Shown piece after piece: positions 57,181 through 64,000 of a stretch of 64,000 nucleotides of DNA; within the stretch, counting starts at the first letter, position 1; every line of letters begins with the position of its first letter. The notes under the pieces are model-generated. The model was given only the letters and a program-made list of their open reading frames with translations. It did not search any database and was not told where the DNA came from. This stretch comes from G942493375 sp942493375 (GTDB lineage Bacteria > Armatimonadota > UBA5829). The position numbers and the translations under genes were made by a program. The stretch covers positions 1,922,001-1,986,000 of the forward strand of contig OW818698.1 of the NCBI GenBank assembly GCA_942493375.1, given 5' to 3'.

Positions 57181-57546
57181 ATGTCTGATACTATGCAACC
57201 CCAACCTCCGGAAACACCCGGAATCACTGAACAAGAAAAAACAATGGGCATGGTCGCCCACCTTTTGGGCATCGTATACTGGTTGGGCCCATTAATCTTC
57301 TGGCTTGTTAAAAAGGATGAGTCAGCTTATGTCAAAGAACAGACTCTGGAATCACTTAACTTCCAGATAACAGTTTTGATTGCGTTTGTTGCTAGCGGAG
57401 TGCTTTCTGCAATCAATGGTGGCCTTGGAGCATTGGTGTGGTCATTAGTGGCACTGGGCAATTTGGTCATGGTTATAATGGCCGTCGTTGCATCCAAAGA
57501 AGGTGTACAGTACAAATATCCAGTTAACCTCAGACTAATGAAGTAG
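57181..57546 (+). CDS. DUF4870/Tic20-like small membrane protein
   Basis: 121 residues: a Pro-rich start, then EKTMGMVAHLLGIVYWLGPLIFWLVKKDES and VKEQTLESLNFQITVLI, the DUF4870 hallmark with three to four transmembrane helices. The family is widespread, inner-membrane and of unknown function. AGGAGG lies 7 bases before the ATG. Own promoter and terminator. Confidence 0.88.
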   Translation: MSDTMQPQPPETPGITEQEKTMGMVAHLLGIVYWLGPLIFWLVKKDESAYVKEQTLESLNFQITVLIAFVASGVLSAINGGLGALVWSLVALGNLVMVIMAVVASKEGVQYKYPVNLRLMK

Positions 57547-57573
57547 ATTATCTTACATCACAGAATTACCATT

Positions 57574-57606
57574 AGGGTTCAGGAAAAGGATTCCTGGGCC
57601 CTTTTC
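57574..57606 (+). terminator. Probable terminator after the DUF4870 gene
   Basis: AGGGTTCAGGAA (57574-57585) pairs with TTCCTGGGCCCT (57591-57602) at 10 of 12 positions, followed by TTTTC. Confidence 0.7.
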
Positions 57607-57713
57607 AAATTCTCCCTCAGTATCCACTTACTCTGAGCTGTCAAAGGTTCATTTCCTCCATTTTATGGGAACTATGAAACAATACACCTTATAGATCCCA
57701 CTGGAGGACACCT

Positions 57714-60095
57714 ATGGACAGCAATCTTAACTCAGAAAACCAGCAAGGCCCACTCACTATTGACGAACTAAACAAAATGAATGCCTACTGGCGCGCAGCA
57801 AACTATTTATCGGTCGGCCAGATATATCTACTGGACAACCCACTGCTCAAACAGCCGCTAACACTCGACCACGTTAAGCGCAGACTGTTAGGGCATTGGG
57901 GAACCACCCCAGGGCTCAATTTCATCTATCTCCATCTCAACCGCGCAATTAAGCTTTTCGACCTGGAGATGATCTACGTAACAGGCCCCGGACACGGTGC
58001 ACCTGGAATCGTTGCCAACACCTACCTCGAAGGGACCTACAGCGAGTTATACCCGAATATCTCCCAGGACATCGAGGGTATGCGCAAACTGTTCAAGCAG
58101 TTCTCATTCCCGGGAGGCATTCCCAGCCACGCAGCGCCCGAGACTCCCGGTTCGATACACGAAGGGGGAGAACTCGGTTATTCTGTATCTCATTCATTCG
58201 GCGCCGCTTTTGACAATCCAAATCTGATAGTTGCATGCGTAGTTGGAGATGGAGAAGCTGAGACCGGGCCGCTAGCGGCATCCTGGCATTCTAATAAATT
58301 CCTGAATCCCGTGATAGATGGTGCTGTGCTCCCTATCCTGCATCTAAACGGTTACAAAATCGCCAATCCCACCCTACTCGCTCGCATCCCCCACGATGAA
58401 CTCGAAAAACTGTTCGTTGGATACGGATATAAACCATACTTCGTTGAAGGTTCAGATCCGGAAACCATGCACCAGCTCATGGCACAGACACTGGACACCG
58501 TTGTGATGGAGATAAAAGCGATCCAGAACAACGCCAGGTTTAATGGAGATATGAGCCGTCCGCAGTGGCCTATGATCATTCTCCGCTCTCCCAAAGGCTG
58601 GACCGGACCGAAAGAAGTCGATGGCAAAAAGGCTGAGAACTATTGGCGATCACACCAGGTGCCATTTGGTGAATTGGCTTCCAAACCGGGACATTTAGCG
58701 CTTCTGGAAGAATGGCTCAGGAGCTATAAACCAGAGGAACTATTTGATGCCAATGGAACCCTCATTCCCGAGCTTGCAGATCTGCCTCCCAAAAACTCAC
58801 TTCGGATGAGTGCAAATCCACACTCCAATGGTGGTTCCGTATTGAAAGACCTCCGCATTCCTGACTTCCGTGAATATGCAGTAGAGGTTTCAAAGCATGG
58901 TGCTATAGATGCTGAAGCCACAAGGGTAATGGGGCAGTTCGTCCGCGATGTCATGAAACTTAACATGAACAATATGATGGTTTTCGGACCGGATGAGACC
59001 ACATCCAATCGCCTGGACGCTGTTCTTGAAGCAACTGACCGCAGATGGCTGGCAGAAACCCTACCCTCTGATGACCATCTGGCTGTCGATGGTAGAGTGT
59101 TCGAAATACTCAGCGAAACTACATGCGAAGGCTGGCTTGAAGGCTACCTGCTGACCGGTCGCCACGGACTCTTTACCTGCTATGAAGCGTTCATCCACAT
59201 AGTAGACTCAATGTTCAACCAGCACGCCAAATGGCTGAAGAGCATTCGTGAGATCCCGTGGCGCAGACCAATTGCATCGCTCAACTATCTCCTTACATCA
59301 CATGTCTGGAGGCAGGACCACAACGGTTTCTCCCACCAGGATCCGGGGTTCATCGACCATGTAGTCAACAAAAAAGCAGATGTAATACGCGTATACCTGC
59401 CACCGGATGCAAACACCCTGTTATCCGTGACAGATCACTGCCTCAGGAGCCGCAACTATGTCAACGTAATAGTTGCAGGCAAGCAACCGGCGCCTCAGTG
59501 GTTGAGTATGGATGCTGCAGTCAAGCACTGCACGGCTGGAATAGGCATCTGGGAGTGGGCCAGCAACGATATAGGCTGCGAACCGGATGTAGTTATGGCA
59601 TGTGCAGGTGATGTGCCCACAGTGGAGGTTCTGGCAGCAGTCGATATACTCCGCCATAAACTGCCCGACCTGAAGATCCGTGTAGTAAATGTGGTAGACT
59701 TAATGACCCTCCAACCCAGAGAGGAACACCCGCATGGTCTCTCGGACAAAGAGTTCGACAGCTTGTTTACCACTGACAAACCGATCATATTCGCCTATCA
59801 CGGCTACCCCTGGTTGATACACCGTCTGACATATCGTAGAACCAACCATAAAAATCTCCATGTTCGTGGGTATAAAGAAGAAGGGACAACGACTACACCG
59901 TTTGATATGGCTGTAATCAATGACCTGGACCGCTACCATCTGGTAGCAGATGTCATAGACCGTGTACCAAAATTAGGCTACACAGCCGCTTATGCCAAGC
60001 AGGCTGTCCGTGACAAACTAATAGAACACAGAGAATATATAGACAAATGGGGCGAGGACATGCCGGAGATTCTAGACTGGCGCTGGCCCTATTGA
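57714..60095 (+). CDS. xfp: Phosphoketolase (xylulose-5-phosphate/fructose-6-phosphate)
   Basis: 793 residues with the family motifs LGHWGTTPGLNFIYLHLN (H61), YVTGPGHGAPG (91-98), GGIPSHAAPETPGSIHEGGE and thiamine-diphosphate motif GDGEAETGPLAASW (178-191). The C-terminal RVVNVVDLMTLQPREEHPHG is typical. The enzyme splits xylulose-5-P (and often fructose-6-P) with phosphate to acetyl-phosphate and a triose or tetrose phosphate. GGAGG is 6 bases before the ATG. It is followed after 12 bases by a DUF5069 gene. It gives a route from the many sugars handled by this region to acetyl-P, hence acetate and ATP. Confidence 0.97.
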   Translation: MDSNLNSENQQGPLTIDELNKMNAYWRAANYLSVGQIYLLDNPLLKQPLTLDHVKRRLLGHWGTTPGLNFIYLHLNRAIKLFDLEMIYVTGPGHGAPGIVANTYLEGTYSELYPNISQDIEGMRKLFKQFSFPGGIPSHAAPETPGSIHEGGELGYSVSHSFGAAFDNPNLIVACVVGDGEAETGPLAASWHSNKFLNPVIDGAVLPILHLNGYKIANPTLLARIPHDELEKLFVGYGYKPYFVEGSDPETMHQLMAQTLDTVVMEIKAIQNNARFNGDMSRPQWPMIILRSPKGWTGPKEVDGKKAENYWRSHQVPFGELASKPGHLALLEEWLRSYKPEELFDANGTLIPELADLPPKNSLRMSANPHSNGGSVLKDLRIPDFREYAVEVSKHGAIDAEATRVMGQFVRDVMKLNMNNMMVFGPDETTSNRLDAVLEATDRRWLAETLPSDDHLAVDGRVFEILSETTCEGWLEGYLLTGRHGLFTCYEAFIHIVDSMFNQHAKWLKSIREIPWRRPIASLNYLLTSHVWRQDHNGFSHQDPGFIDHVVNKKADVIRVYLPPDANTLLSVTDHCLRSRNYVNVIVAGKQPAPQWLSMDAAVKHCTAGIGIWEWASNDIGCEPDVVMACAGDVPTVEVLAAVDILRHKLPDLKIRVVNVVDLMTLQPREEHPHGLSDKEFDSLFTTDKPIIFAYHGYPWLIHRLTYRRTNHKNLHVRGYKEEGTTTTPFDMAVINDLDRYHLVADVIDRVPKLGYTAAYAKQAVRDKLIEHREYIDKWGEDMPEILDWRWPY

Positions 60096-60107
60096 AAGGA
60101 CAATCAA

Positions 60108-60572
60108 GTGGAACCGAATCTTGAAAAACTGAAACTTATTACTCGTGATCTGCGTAATGATAAGGAATTTCCCAGGAGTCCGCGCGAGACTCTGGCCGGA
60201 TATGTACTGGCAGCAAGAGCTCTAGACAAATGCCGGTCAGCCATACTCGGTTGGGAGGGTGAATATCATACCGATTGCCCGGTCGACCGGAGATGGTTGC
60301 AATTCGCGGAGGTTGATTATAAAGCATTCAGAGAATTTGTGGCGACCGGAGCAAGCGATATTGAAGTTGCCGACTGGATAGAAGAGCATTCACTGCAGCG
60401 CCCGAGGATAGAAATAATACTCTGGAATAACAAACTCCGCGACCTGCGAATAAGTGATCTATCAGCAGAGACACAGGAATACATGGAGGACTACATCCGC
60501 AAGTATATCCCCAGAAACCGCGTCATATACCATTATTTTGACGTTTACGATATAGAAGAGCAACGCATGTAG
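60108..60572 (+). CDS. DUF5069 protein
   Basis: GTG start with GAAAGGA upstream. The 154-residue product has the DUF5069 signature PRSPRETLAGYVLAARALDKCRS, GWEGEYHTDCPVDRRWLQF and a helical C-terminus. The family is of unknown function, often beside central carbon enzymes. It is 12 bases after the phosphoketolase gene, so probably co-transcribed, and ends before a 15-bp hairpin. Confidence 0.85.
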   Translation: MEPNLEKLKLITRDLRNDKEFPRSPRETLAGYVLAARALDKCRSAILGWEGEYHTDCPVDRRWLQFAEVDYKAFREFVATGASDIEVADWIEEHSLQRPRIEIILWNNKLRDLRISDLSAETQEYMEDYIRKYIPRNRVIYHYFDVYDIEEQRM

Positions 60573-60580
60573 CCAATTTT

Positions 60581-60612
60581 AGACAGGTGAGGTACGGGTA
60601 CCTCACCTGTCT
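60581..60612 (+). terminator. Perfect 15-bp hairpin after the phosphoketolase unit
   Basis: AGACAGGTGAGGTAC (60581-60595) pairs with GTACCTCACCTGTCT (60598-60612). There is no T-run after it on the plus strand; TTTT precedes it. Terminator or mRNA-stabilising hairpin. Confidence 0.65.
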
Positions 60613-60786
60613 CACACATCTCCAACCACCTGGCACCTCACCATATATAATCCCACACTAAATATCTCCACAATAGCGTTTTGTTTCCTTATTTCTCGGG
60701 TAACATTGGGCAAGCATTTGTTTCATGTGACATTAAATTCATTCGGAAATACATTGACGCTTGAAAGCGTACAAGGGGTGAACACT

Positions 60787-61527
60787 ATGTCAGTATACAA
60801 CCCGGTTCTTTATAGAGGAGACTATTCACAACGACAGAAACAGGCAAACACCAACAATGCCATATGTTATGTCGAACAACACTTCAACAGCTTCAGTAAT
60901 CACGATGCTAACTACTCCATGGCTGTAACCACCATCAACCAATCTTCGAAATCCAAAAGCTGGGGAGCCTGGTATGCTCAACGGGTAGCCGAAGAATTCG
61001 GTATTCCATCGAATGGGGTTAAAGTGGCAAAGCGAGGTGATCGAGGTTACGGAAATCTGTGTTATGCAACAATGCCCGCACTCCTGGTAGAACCCTTCTT
61101 CATCAGCAATGAAAAAGGAGCCCAGTGGGCACACAGTGAAACACACCGCAATAAACTCGCCGAAATCTTGTCTGAAAGCATACGTGAGTTCTTCCCGGCT
61201 GGTGGAATGGTAGTCTTTAGTGTTGGTCATATGTACAAGACCAGCAGTCCGTCAGACAGAGGAGCCTCGTGCCTGGGTGGTGGCACCGAAGCAGAGTTCG
61301 CCGAATTAGTTATACAGAGTGCTATGGACCTTCTTGGAAGGGGAACCATTGGCAATATCTCCAATGATGAACCAGACGATCCAATTCCAGTCGACACAGT
61401 CTCCAGCTGGGCAGCCGATGCAGCAAAATGGGTCGAAGAAATGGGCATTTCCGATGGAACACGCCCACATGATACAGTTACCAGAGAAGAACTCTGGACA
61501 ATGCTCCACAGGTTCAGTCAAAAATGA
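60787..61527 (+). CDS. N-acetylmuramoyl-L-alanine amidase-like protein with C-terminal SLH-like segment
   Basis: The ATG at 60787 has AGGGGTG 6 bases upstream; earlier in-frame codons back to 60706 lack a ribosome site. CYVEQHFNSFSN resembles the amidase_3 strand that carries the second zinc His, and LLVEPFFISNEKGAQWA the strand with the catalytic Glu. The usual first motif (G-H-G-G) is not visible, so the zinc site may be altered. Residues about 205-246 (SWAADAAKWVEEMGISDGTR, VTREELWTMLHRF) read like one S-layer-homology repeat as found at the end of some endolysins. No signal peptide. 246 residues. Single gene, 213 bases after the phosphoketolase unit. Confidence 0.7.
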   Translation: MSVYNPVLYRGDYSQRQKQANTNNAICYVEQHFNSFSNHDANYSMAVTTINQSSKSKSWGAWYAQRVAEEFGIPSNGVKVAKRGDRGYGNLCYATMPALLVEPFFISNEKGAQWAHSETHRNKLAEILSESIREFFPAGGMVVFSVGHMYKTSSPSDRGASCLGGGTEAEFAELVIQSAMDLLGRGTIGNISNDEPDDPIPVDTVSSWAADAAKWVEEMGISDGTRPHDTVTREELWTMLHRFSQK

Positions 61528-61719
61528 AGCAGTGAAATGACTCGAATAATGGATATCGCAGCGGTGGTAGTGGAGATGGATTTCATTCCCGTATTCACCA
61601 CACAGAAGATCGAACCACCGCTGCAGCACAAGTGGCTATCAGAAAGCATAAAACTACCACAAAAATTATAATGTTCGTCTGTCTATTTGCCGCCATATCA
61701 TTTTCCTCTTTATCCCCAC
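61528..61719. other. Gap with an inverted repeat and a doubtful 44-codon frame
   Basis: GCAGCGGTGGT (61558-61568) and ACCACCGCTGC (61614-61624) are perfect inverted copies 45 bases apart. A frame ATG 61537 to TAA 61671 spans them but has no ribosome site. Function not seen. Confidence 0.4.
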
Positions 61720-63036
61720 TCAAAGGGCAAAATTCTCATATCTTATATTAGATGCAGATACACCAAGGGCACGCAACGCATTAATAACTATCTTCATCAT
61801 AGGCGGAGGCCCACATACATAGTAGACTTTTGAAGCAACATCATCCCCCAGCAATCTCTCAATCATATCCTTGTTCGGATACTCTTGCCCTCTTTGCCAG
61901 GAAGAAGTAGGAGTGCTGAGTATATGGGTCACATTCAACTTGGGAAACTCACCAGACTCTATTTCTGCAAGCTCATCACGGAATGCTATATCTCTTTCTG
62001 TTCTATTAAAACAGAACATACGTACATCAATATCAGCCTTTGTGTCGCGCATATGCCTGAGCATACTAATATGAGGAGTAATCCCGATCCCCCCGGATAT
62101 AAATACCAGTTTCTTTTCATCCGGATACAGCACATACGAAAACCGTCCAAATGGCCCCTGAACAACAACAGTATCTCCAGCCTGAGTAGTGTCAATCGTA
62201 GAAGTAAAGTCTCCGGACGACTTTATGGTCGACTGGATATATCCTTCCTGGGTAGGTGAAGATGATATAGTAAACGGATGCTCCTCCGCCTTTTTATTCT
62301 GCTTTCTGTATAACTTAATGAAGTGGAATTGTCCGGGCAGATATTCAGGAATATCAATTCCTTCTGCAGGCACCAAATCAAGCGTCCAAACATTGTGTGT
62401 TTCCTGCTTTACGTTTACTATATTGAATGTCCTTTTCCTGGCCCTCATCGGATCGATGAAAGTATGCTTAATGTATGCAATTGCACCAAGGATCAGAATC
62501 GCAGCTAAAACCATACGGGTAGAAAAATCTTCCAGCTCCGCGCTCATATAATCAATATGAAAGCACACTAACCCCATGACCGCAATAGCTGCAGTATTGT
62601 GCAATACCAACCATTTCTGGTAATCCAGTCGCAGCACTTTCCGATATATACTGACTATAGCCAAAACTACAAGCAGGAACAGGGCCAGTTTTCCAATAAT
62701 GATCGGGGTAGGTTGATTGAATGATGTAATCAACACAATACTTCCATGACTTATAGCCATCAACACAGGATGCAACAGCAATGCACATGCAGCCACTACT
62801 GCCATTGCTTTGTGGAACCTGAATATCTGGTCCAGTCCAAATGGTTTTTCAACCCATTTTATCCGTGCAGACAACACAAACTGCATTGCCAATATAGAAA
62901 AGCCCAGCAGTGCAAGTCTGGTAGCGAACTCTACCAGAAATGGATCATGGTCAGCAGGTTGTAAAAAACCCGACATAACAACCGGTGTGATAATTATTGC
63001 AACATATAGCACAACCCTGGATATAACGGCCCACAT
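61720..63036 (-). CDS. Ferric-reductase-like flavocytochrome
   Basis: Six transmembrane helices carry two heme-ligand His pairs spaced 14: H75/H89 (FRFHKAM, LLLHPVL) and H146/H160 (LVLHNTA, VCFHIDY). The cytoplasmic part has an FAD-binding strand (EHPFTISSSP), NAD-binding GGIGITPHISML and YYVCGPPPMM near the C-terminus. This is the ferric reductase/NOX-like fold; it moves electrons from NAD(P)H through FAD and two b hemes across the membrane to iron, O2 or a quinone-like acceptor. 438 residues. It lies 251 bases after the potassium channel gene on the same strand, with a direct repeat between. Confidence 0.92.
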   Translation of the reverse strand: MWAVISRVVLYVAIIITPVVMSGFLQPADHDPFLVEFATRLALLGFSILAMQFVLSARIKWVEKPFGLDQIFRFHKAMAVVAACALLLHPVLMAISHGSIVLITSFNQPTPIIIGKLALFLLVVLAIVSIYRKVLRLDYQKWLVLHNTAAIAVMGLVCFHIDYMSAELEDFSTRMVLAAILILGAIAYIKHTFIDPMRARKRTFNIVNVKQETHNVWTLDLVPAEGIDIPEYLPGQFHFIKLYRKQNKKAEEHPFTISSSPTQEGYIQSTIKSSGDFTSTIDTTQAGDTVVVQGPFGRFSYVLYPDEKKLVFISGGIGITPHISMLRHMRDTKADIDVRMFCFNRTERDIAFRDELAEIESGEFPKLNVTHILSTPTSSWQRGQEYPNKDMIERLLGDDVASKVYYVCGPPPMMKIVINALRALGVSASNIRYENFAL

Positions 63037-63081
63037 AATCTATCTCCTGGTTCTGGTGTTTTAAGCTGGATGCTGTTAGCT

Positions 63082-63273
63082 CGCTTTATTCACCAAGCTT
63101 TTCTTTTGGCTGGCAGTAAAGATAAAAGCTGAGTCAGTCACAAATAATGCTGGTTAGTTGAACCTTGATTACCAACATCCTATGGAATATACCCACATAC
63201 AAGTAAATGAATGCATCCTATCCCGCTTTATTCACCATATTTTACTTTTGGCTGGCAGTAAAGACAAAGCTGA
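63082..63273. repeat. Direct repeat of about 50 bp, two copies 142 bp apart
   Basis: GCTTTATTCACCAAGCTTTT then CTTTTGGCTGGCAGTAAAGA (63083-63122, followed by TAAAAGCTGAG) recurs at 63225-63264 with few changes and an AAAGCTGAG end. The second copy lies directly behind the potassium channel stop and the first near the ferric reductase start. Confidence 0.85.
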
Positions 63274-63287
63274 GAGAGCATTTGAAA

Positions 63288-64000
63288 TCATCTGCGCATC
63301 GTATGCTCATCCGTATCATTTATCTCTTCCCCGCAATGTGGACAGATGACTACCTCACACTTCCGTCTGTTTTGAATGGTCTCTATAAATCCGGATGCAA
63401 GTATGCCAGCCGGAAGAGCGAATAGCCCCATGCTGAGCATTGCAATAACTGCTCCACAAACTTTGCCCATTACGGTCAGAGGGTAGATATCACCGTAGCC
63501 TACAGTCGTCATCGTAACTACTCCCCACCACATTGCTGCTGGAATGCTTGAGAACACTTTGGGTTGGGCGTCATGCTCCAGCATGAACATCAGACAAGAC
63601 GCGAATACAAGAAGAACCATAATTGTAAACAGCGATATATACAGCTCTTCTTTCTTTGACCTGAGAACATCCATAATAATGCGGAAAGCTGAAAAATATC
63701 GGGTGGTCTTGAGCAACCTGAACAGACGCATCAACCGAAGAACGCGAATAAATCTTAGATCACAATGGAAGAACATCGGCAAAAAGAATGGTAGTACTGC
63801 GACTAGGTCAACTAAAGCAAAAGGCGTTAATGCAAAACGCATTCTTCCAAGAATAACCCCTTGATATTGTTTATTAGACGAACAACTCCACAACCGCAGA
63901 ATGTATTCTATGCTAAAGACTACAACAGACACAAATTCGAAAACCCTAAACGCGACCCAATAACGTACCGATAACGAAGGCACTGTCTCGAGTACCACAG
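63288..64000 (-). CDS. Voltage-gated-type potassium channel, N-terminus cut by the window end
   Basis: The frame is open to the last base. The visible part starts in or after S1 (VLETVPSLSVRYW) and has S2-S3, an S4 with arginines every third residue (RFIRVLRLMRLFRLLK), S5, the selectivity filter TTVGYGD and S6 with the ALPAGILASGF gate region. The tail has VICPHCGEEI, a single Cys pair like half a zinc ribbon. GTG at 63998 is in frame but Kv channels need residues before it (NVIAVVLETVP-type), so the real start lies outside. It conducts K+ across the inner membrane. Confidence 0.92.
   Translation of the reverse strand, partial: VVLETVPSLSVRYWVAFRVFEFVSVVVFSIEYILRLWSCSSNKQYQGVILGRMRFALTPFALVDLVAVLPFFLPMFFHCDLRFIRVLRLMRLFRLLKTTRYFSAFRIIMDVLRSKKEELYISLFTIMVLLVFASCLMFMLEHDAQPKVFSSIPAAMWWGVVTMTTVGYGDIYPLTVMGKVCGAVIAMLSMGLFALPAGILASGFIETIQNRRKCEVVICPHCGEEINDTDEHTMRR

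Noticed and set aside
61537..61671. Small plus-strand frame of 44 codons after the amidase-like gene
   Set aside because: No ribosome site, no signal or membrane segment, and it spans an inverted repeat.
63288..63998. Taking GTG at 63998 as the real start of the potassium channel
   Set aside because: The first transmembrane helix would be missing and the frame is open to the window edge; the gene very probably continues outside.
1..64000. tRNA or rRNA genes
   Set aside because: Intergenic regions were scanned by eye for T-loop and anticodon-arm patterns and none was convincing; a covariance search would be decisive.

Overview
The window looks like a chromosome segment of a diderm bacterium, most likely Armatimonadota or a close relative. 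The main pointer is five paralogous pilin-like proteins that share a GFTLIELLVVIAIIAILAAI methylation/transmembrane start followed by FPVFAKAREKARQ and end in an H-x9-DG motif, a combination I associate with that phylum. A complete-looking Lpt set (LptB, LptF/G-type permease, LptA-like, LptC) shows an outer membrane with LPS. The phylum call is inference; no rRNA or tRNA gene was seen.

Layout. 0-13 kb is a carbohydrate-degradation region: a C-terminal amidohydrolase fragment, a frameshifted clan GH-D hydrolase, a secreted GH141-like beta-helix protein, an aldo/keto reductase with two 4Fe-4S clusters, a bacteriohemerythrin, a GH32-type hydrolase divergent from a pectate-lyase-like beta-helix protein, a UroD-family methyltransferase-like protein and a GH42 beta-galactosidase. 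13-16.3 kb holds three pilin-like genes with individual terminators, two of them with nearly identical promoters and leaders, plus the relic of a fourth. 16.3-24.1 kb holds a DUF4091/GH123-like enzyme, an amidohydrolase, a Gfo/Idh/MocA-like protein, TldD and a secreted protein. 24.2-32.1 kb is a minus-strand operon: a fused sugar-binding protein/permease, an N6-adenine DNA methyltransferase and a large secreted protein, the first two overlapping by 4 bases, behind a strong TTGACA-N17-TATCAT promoter. 32.3-37.4 kb is the envelope block (YqgF-like nuclease, DUF3084, Lpt genes). 37.6-46.4 kb has a GH29-like enzyme, RsfS, a TPR/TM2 protein, GatCAB and a TIM-barrel isomerase. 46.5-48.4 kb has two more pilin genes with a different shared promoter. 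48.6-55.6 kb has an amidohydrolase-aminotransferase fusion and two adjacent secreted proteins sharing a module of about 400 residues. 55.6-64 kb has mraZ outside a division cluster behind a zinc-ribbon gene with recognisable MraZ-type repeats, DUF4870, phosphoketolase, DUF5069, an amidase-like protein, a ferric-reductase-like flavocytochrome and a voltage-gated potassium channel cut by the window end.

The intergenic DNA carries several families of short repeats: a roughly 110-bp palindrome built on GTCATCCTGAGGAACGAAGG (five copies, one interrupted by a 91-bp insert with a 3-bp target duplication), a roughly 100-bp CGGGTGCAATT element (two copies), a CCCCCTT element (two inverted copies), a TTCCGTGTAT decamer family (three sites) and several heptanucleotide arrays.

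The most interesting candidates for new biology are the MraZ-operator/zinc-ribbon/mraZ unit, the sugar-uptake operon carrying a DNA methyltransferase, the single-chain binding protein-permease, the amidohydrolase-aminotransferase fusion, and the pilin paralogs with conserved leaders. All calls come from reading the sequence; no database search was run.
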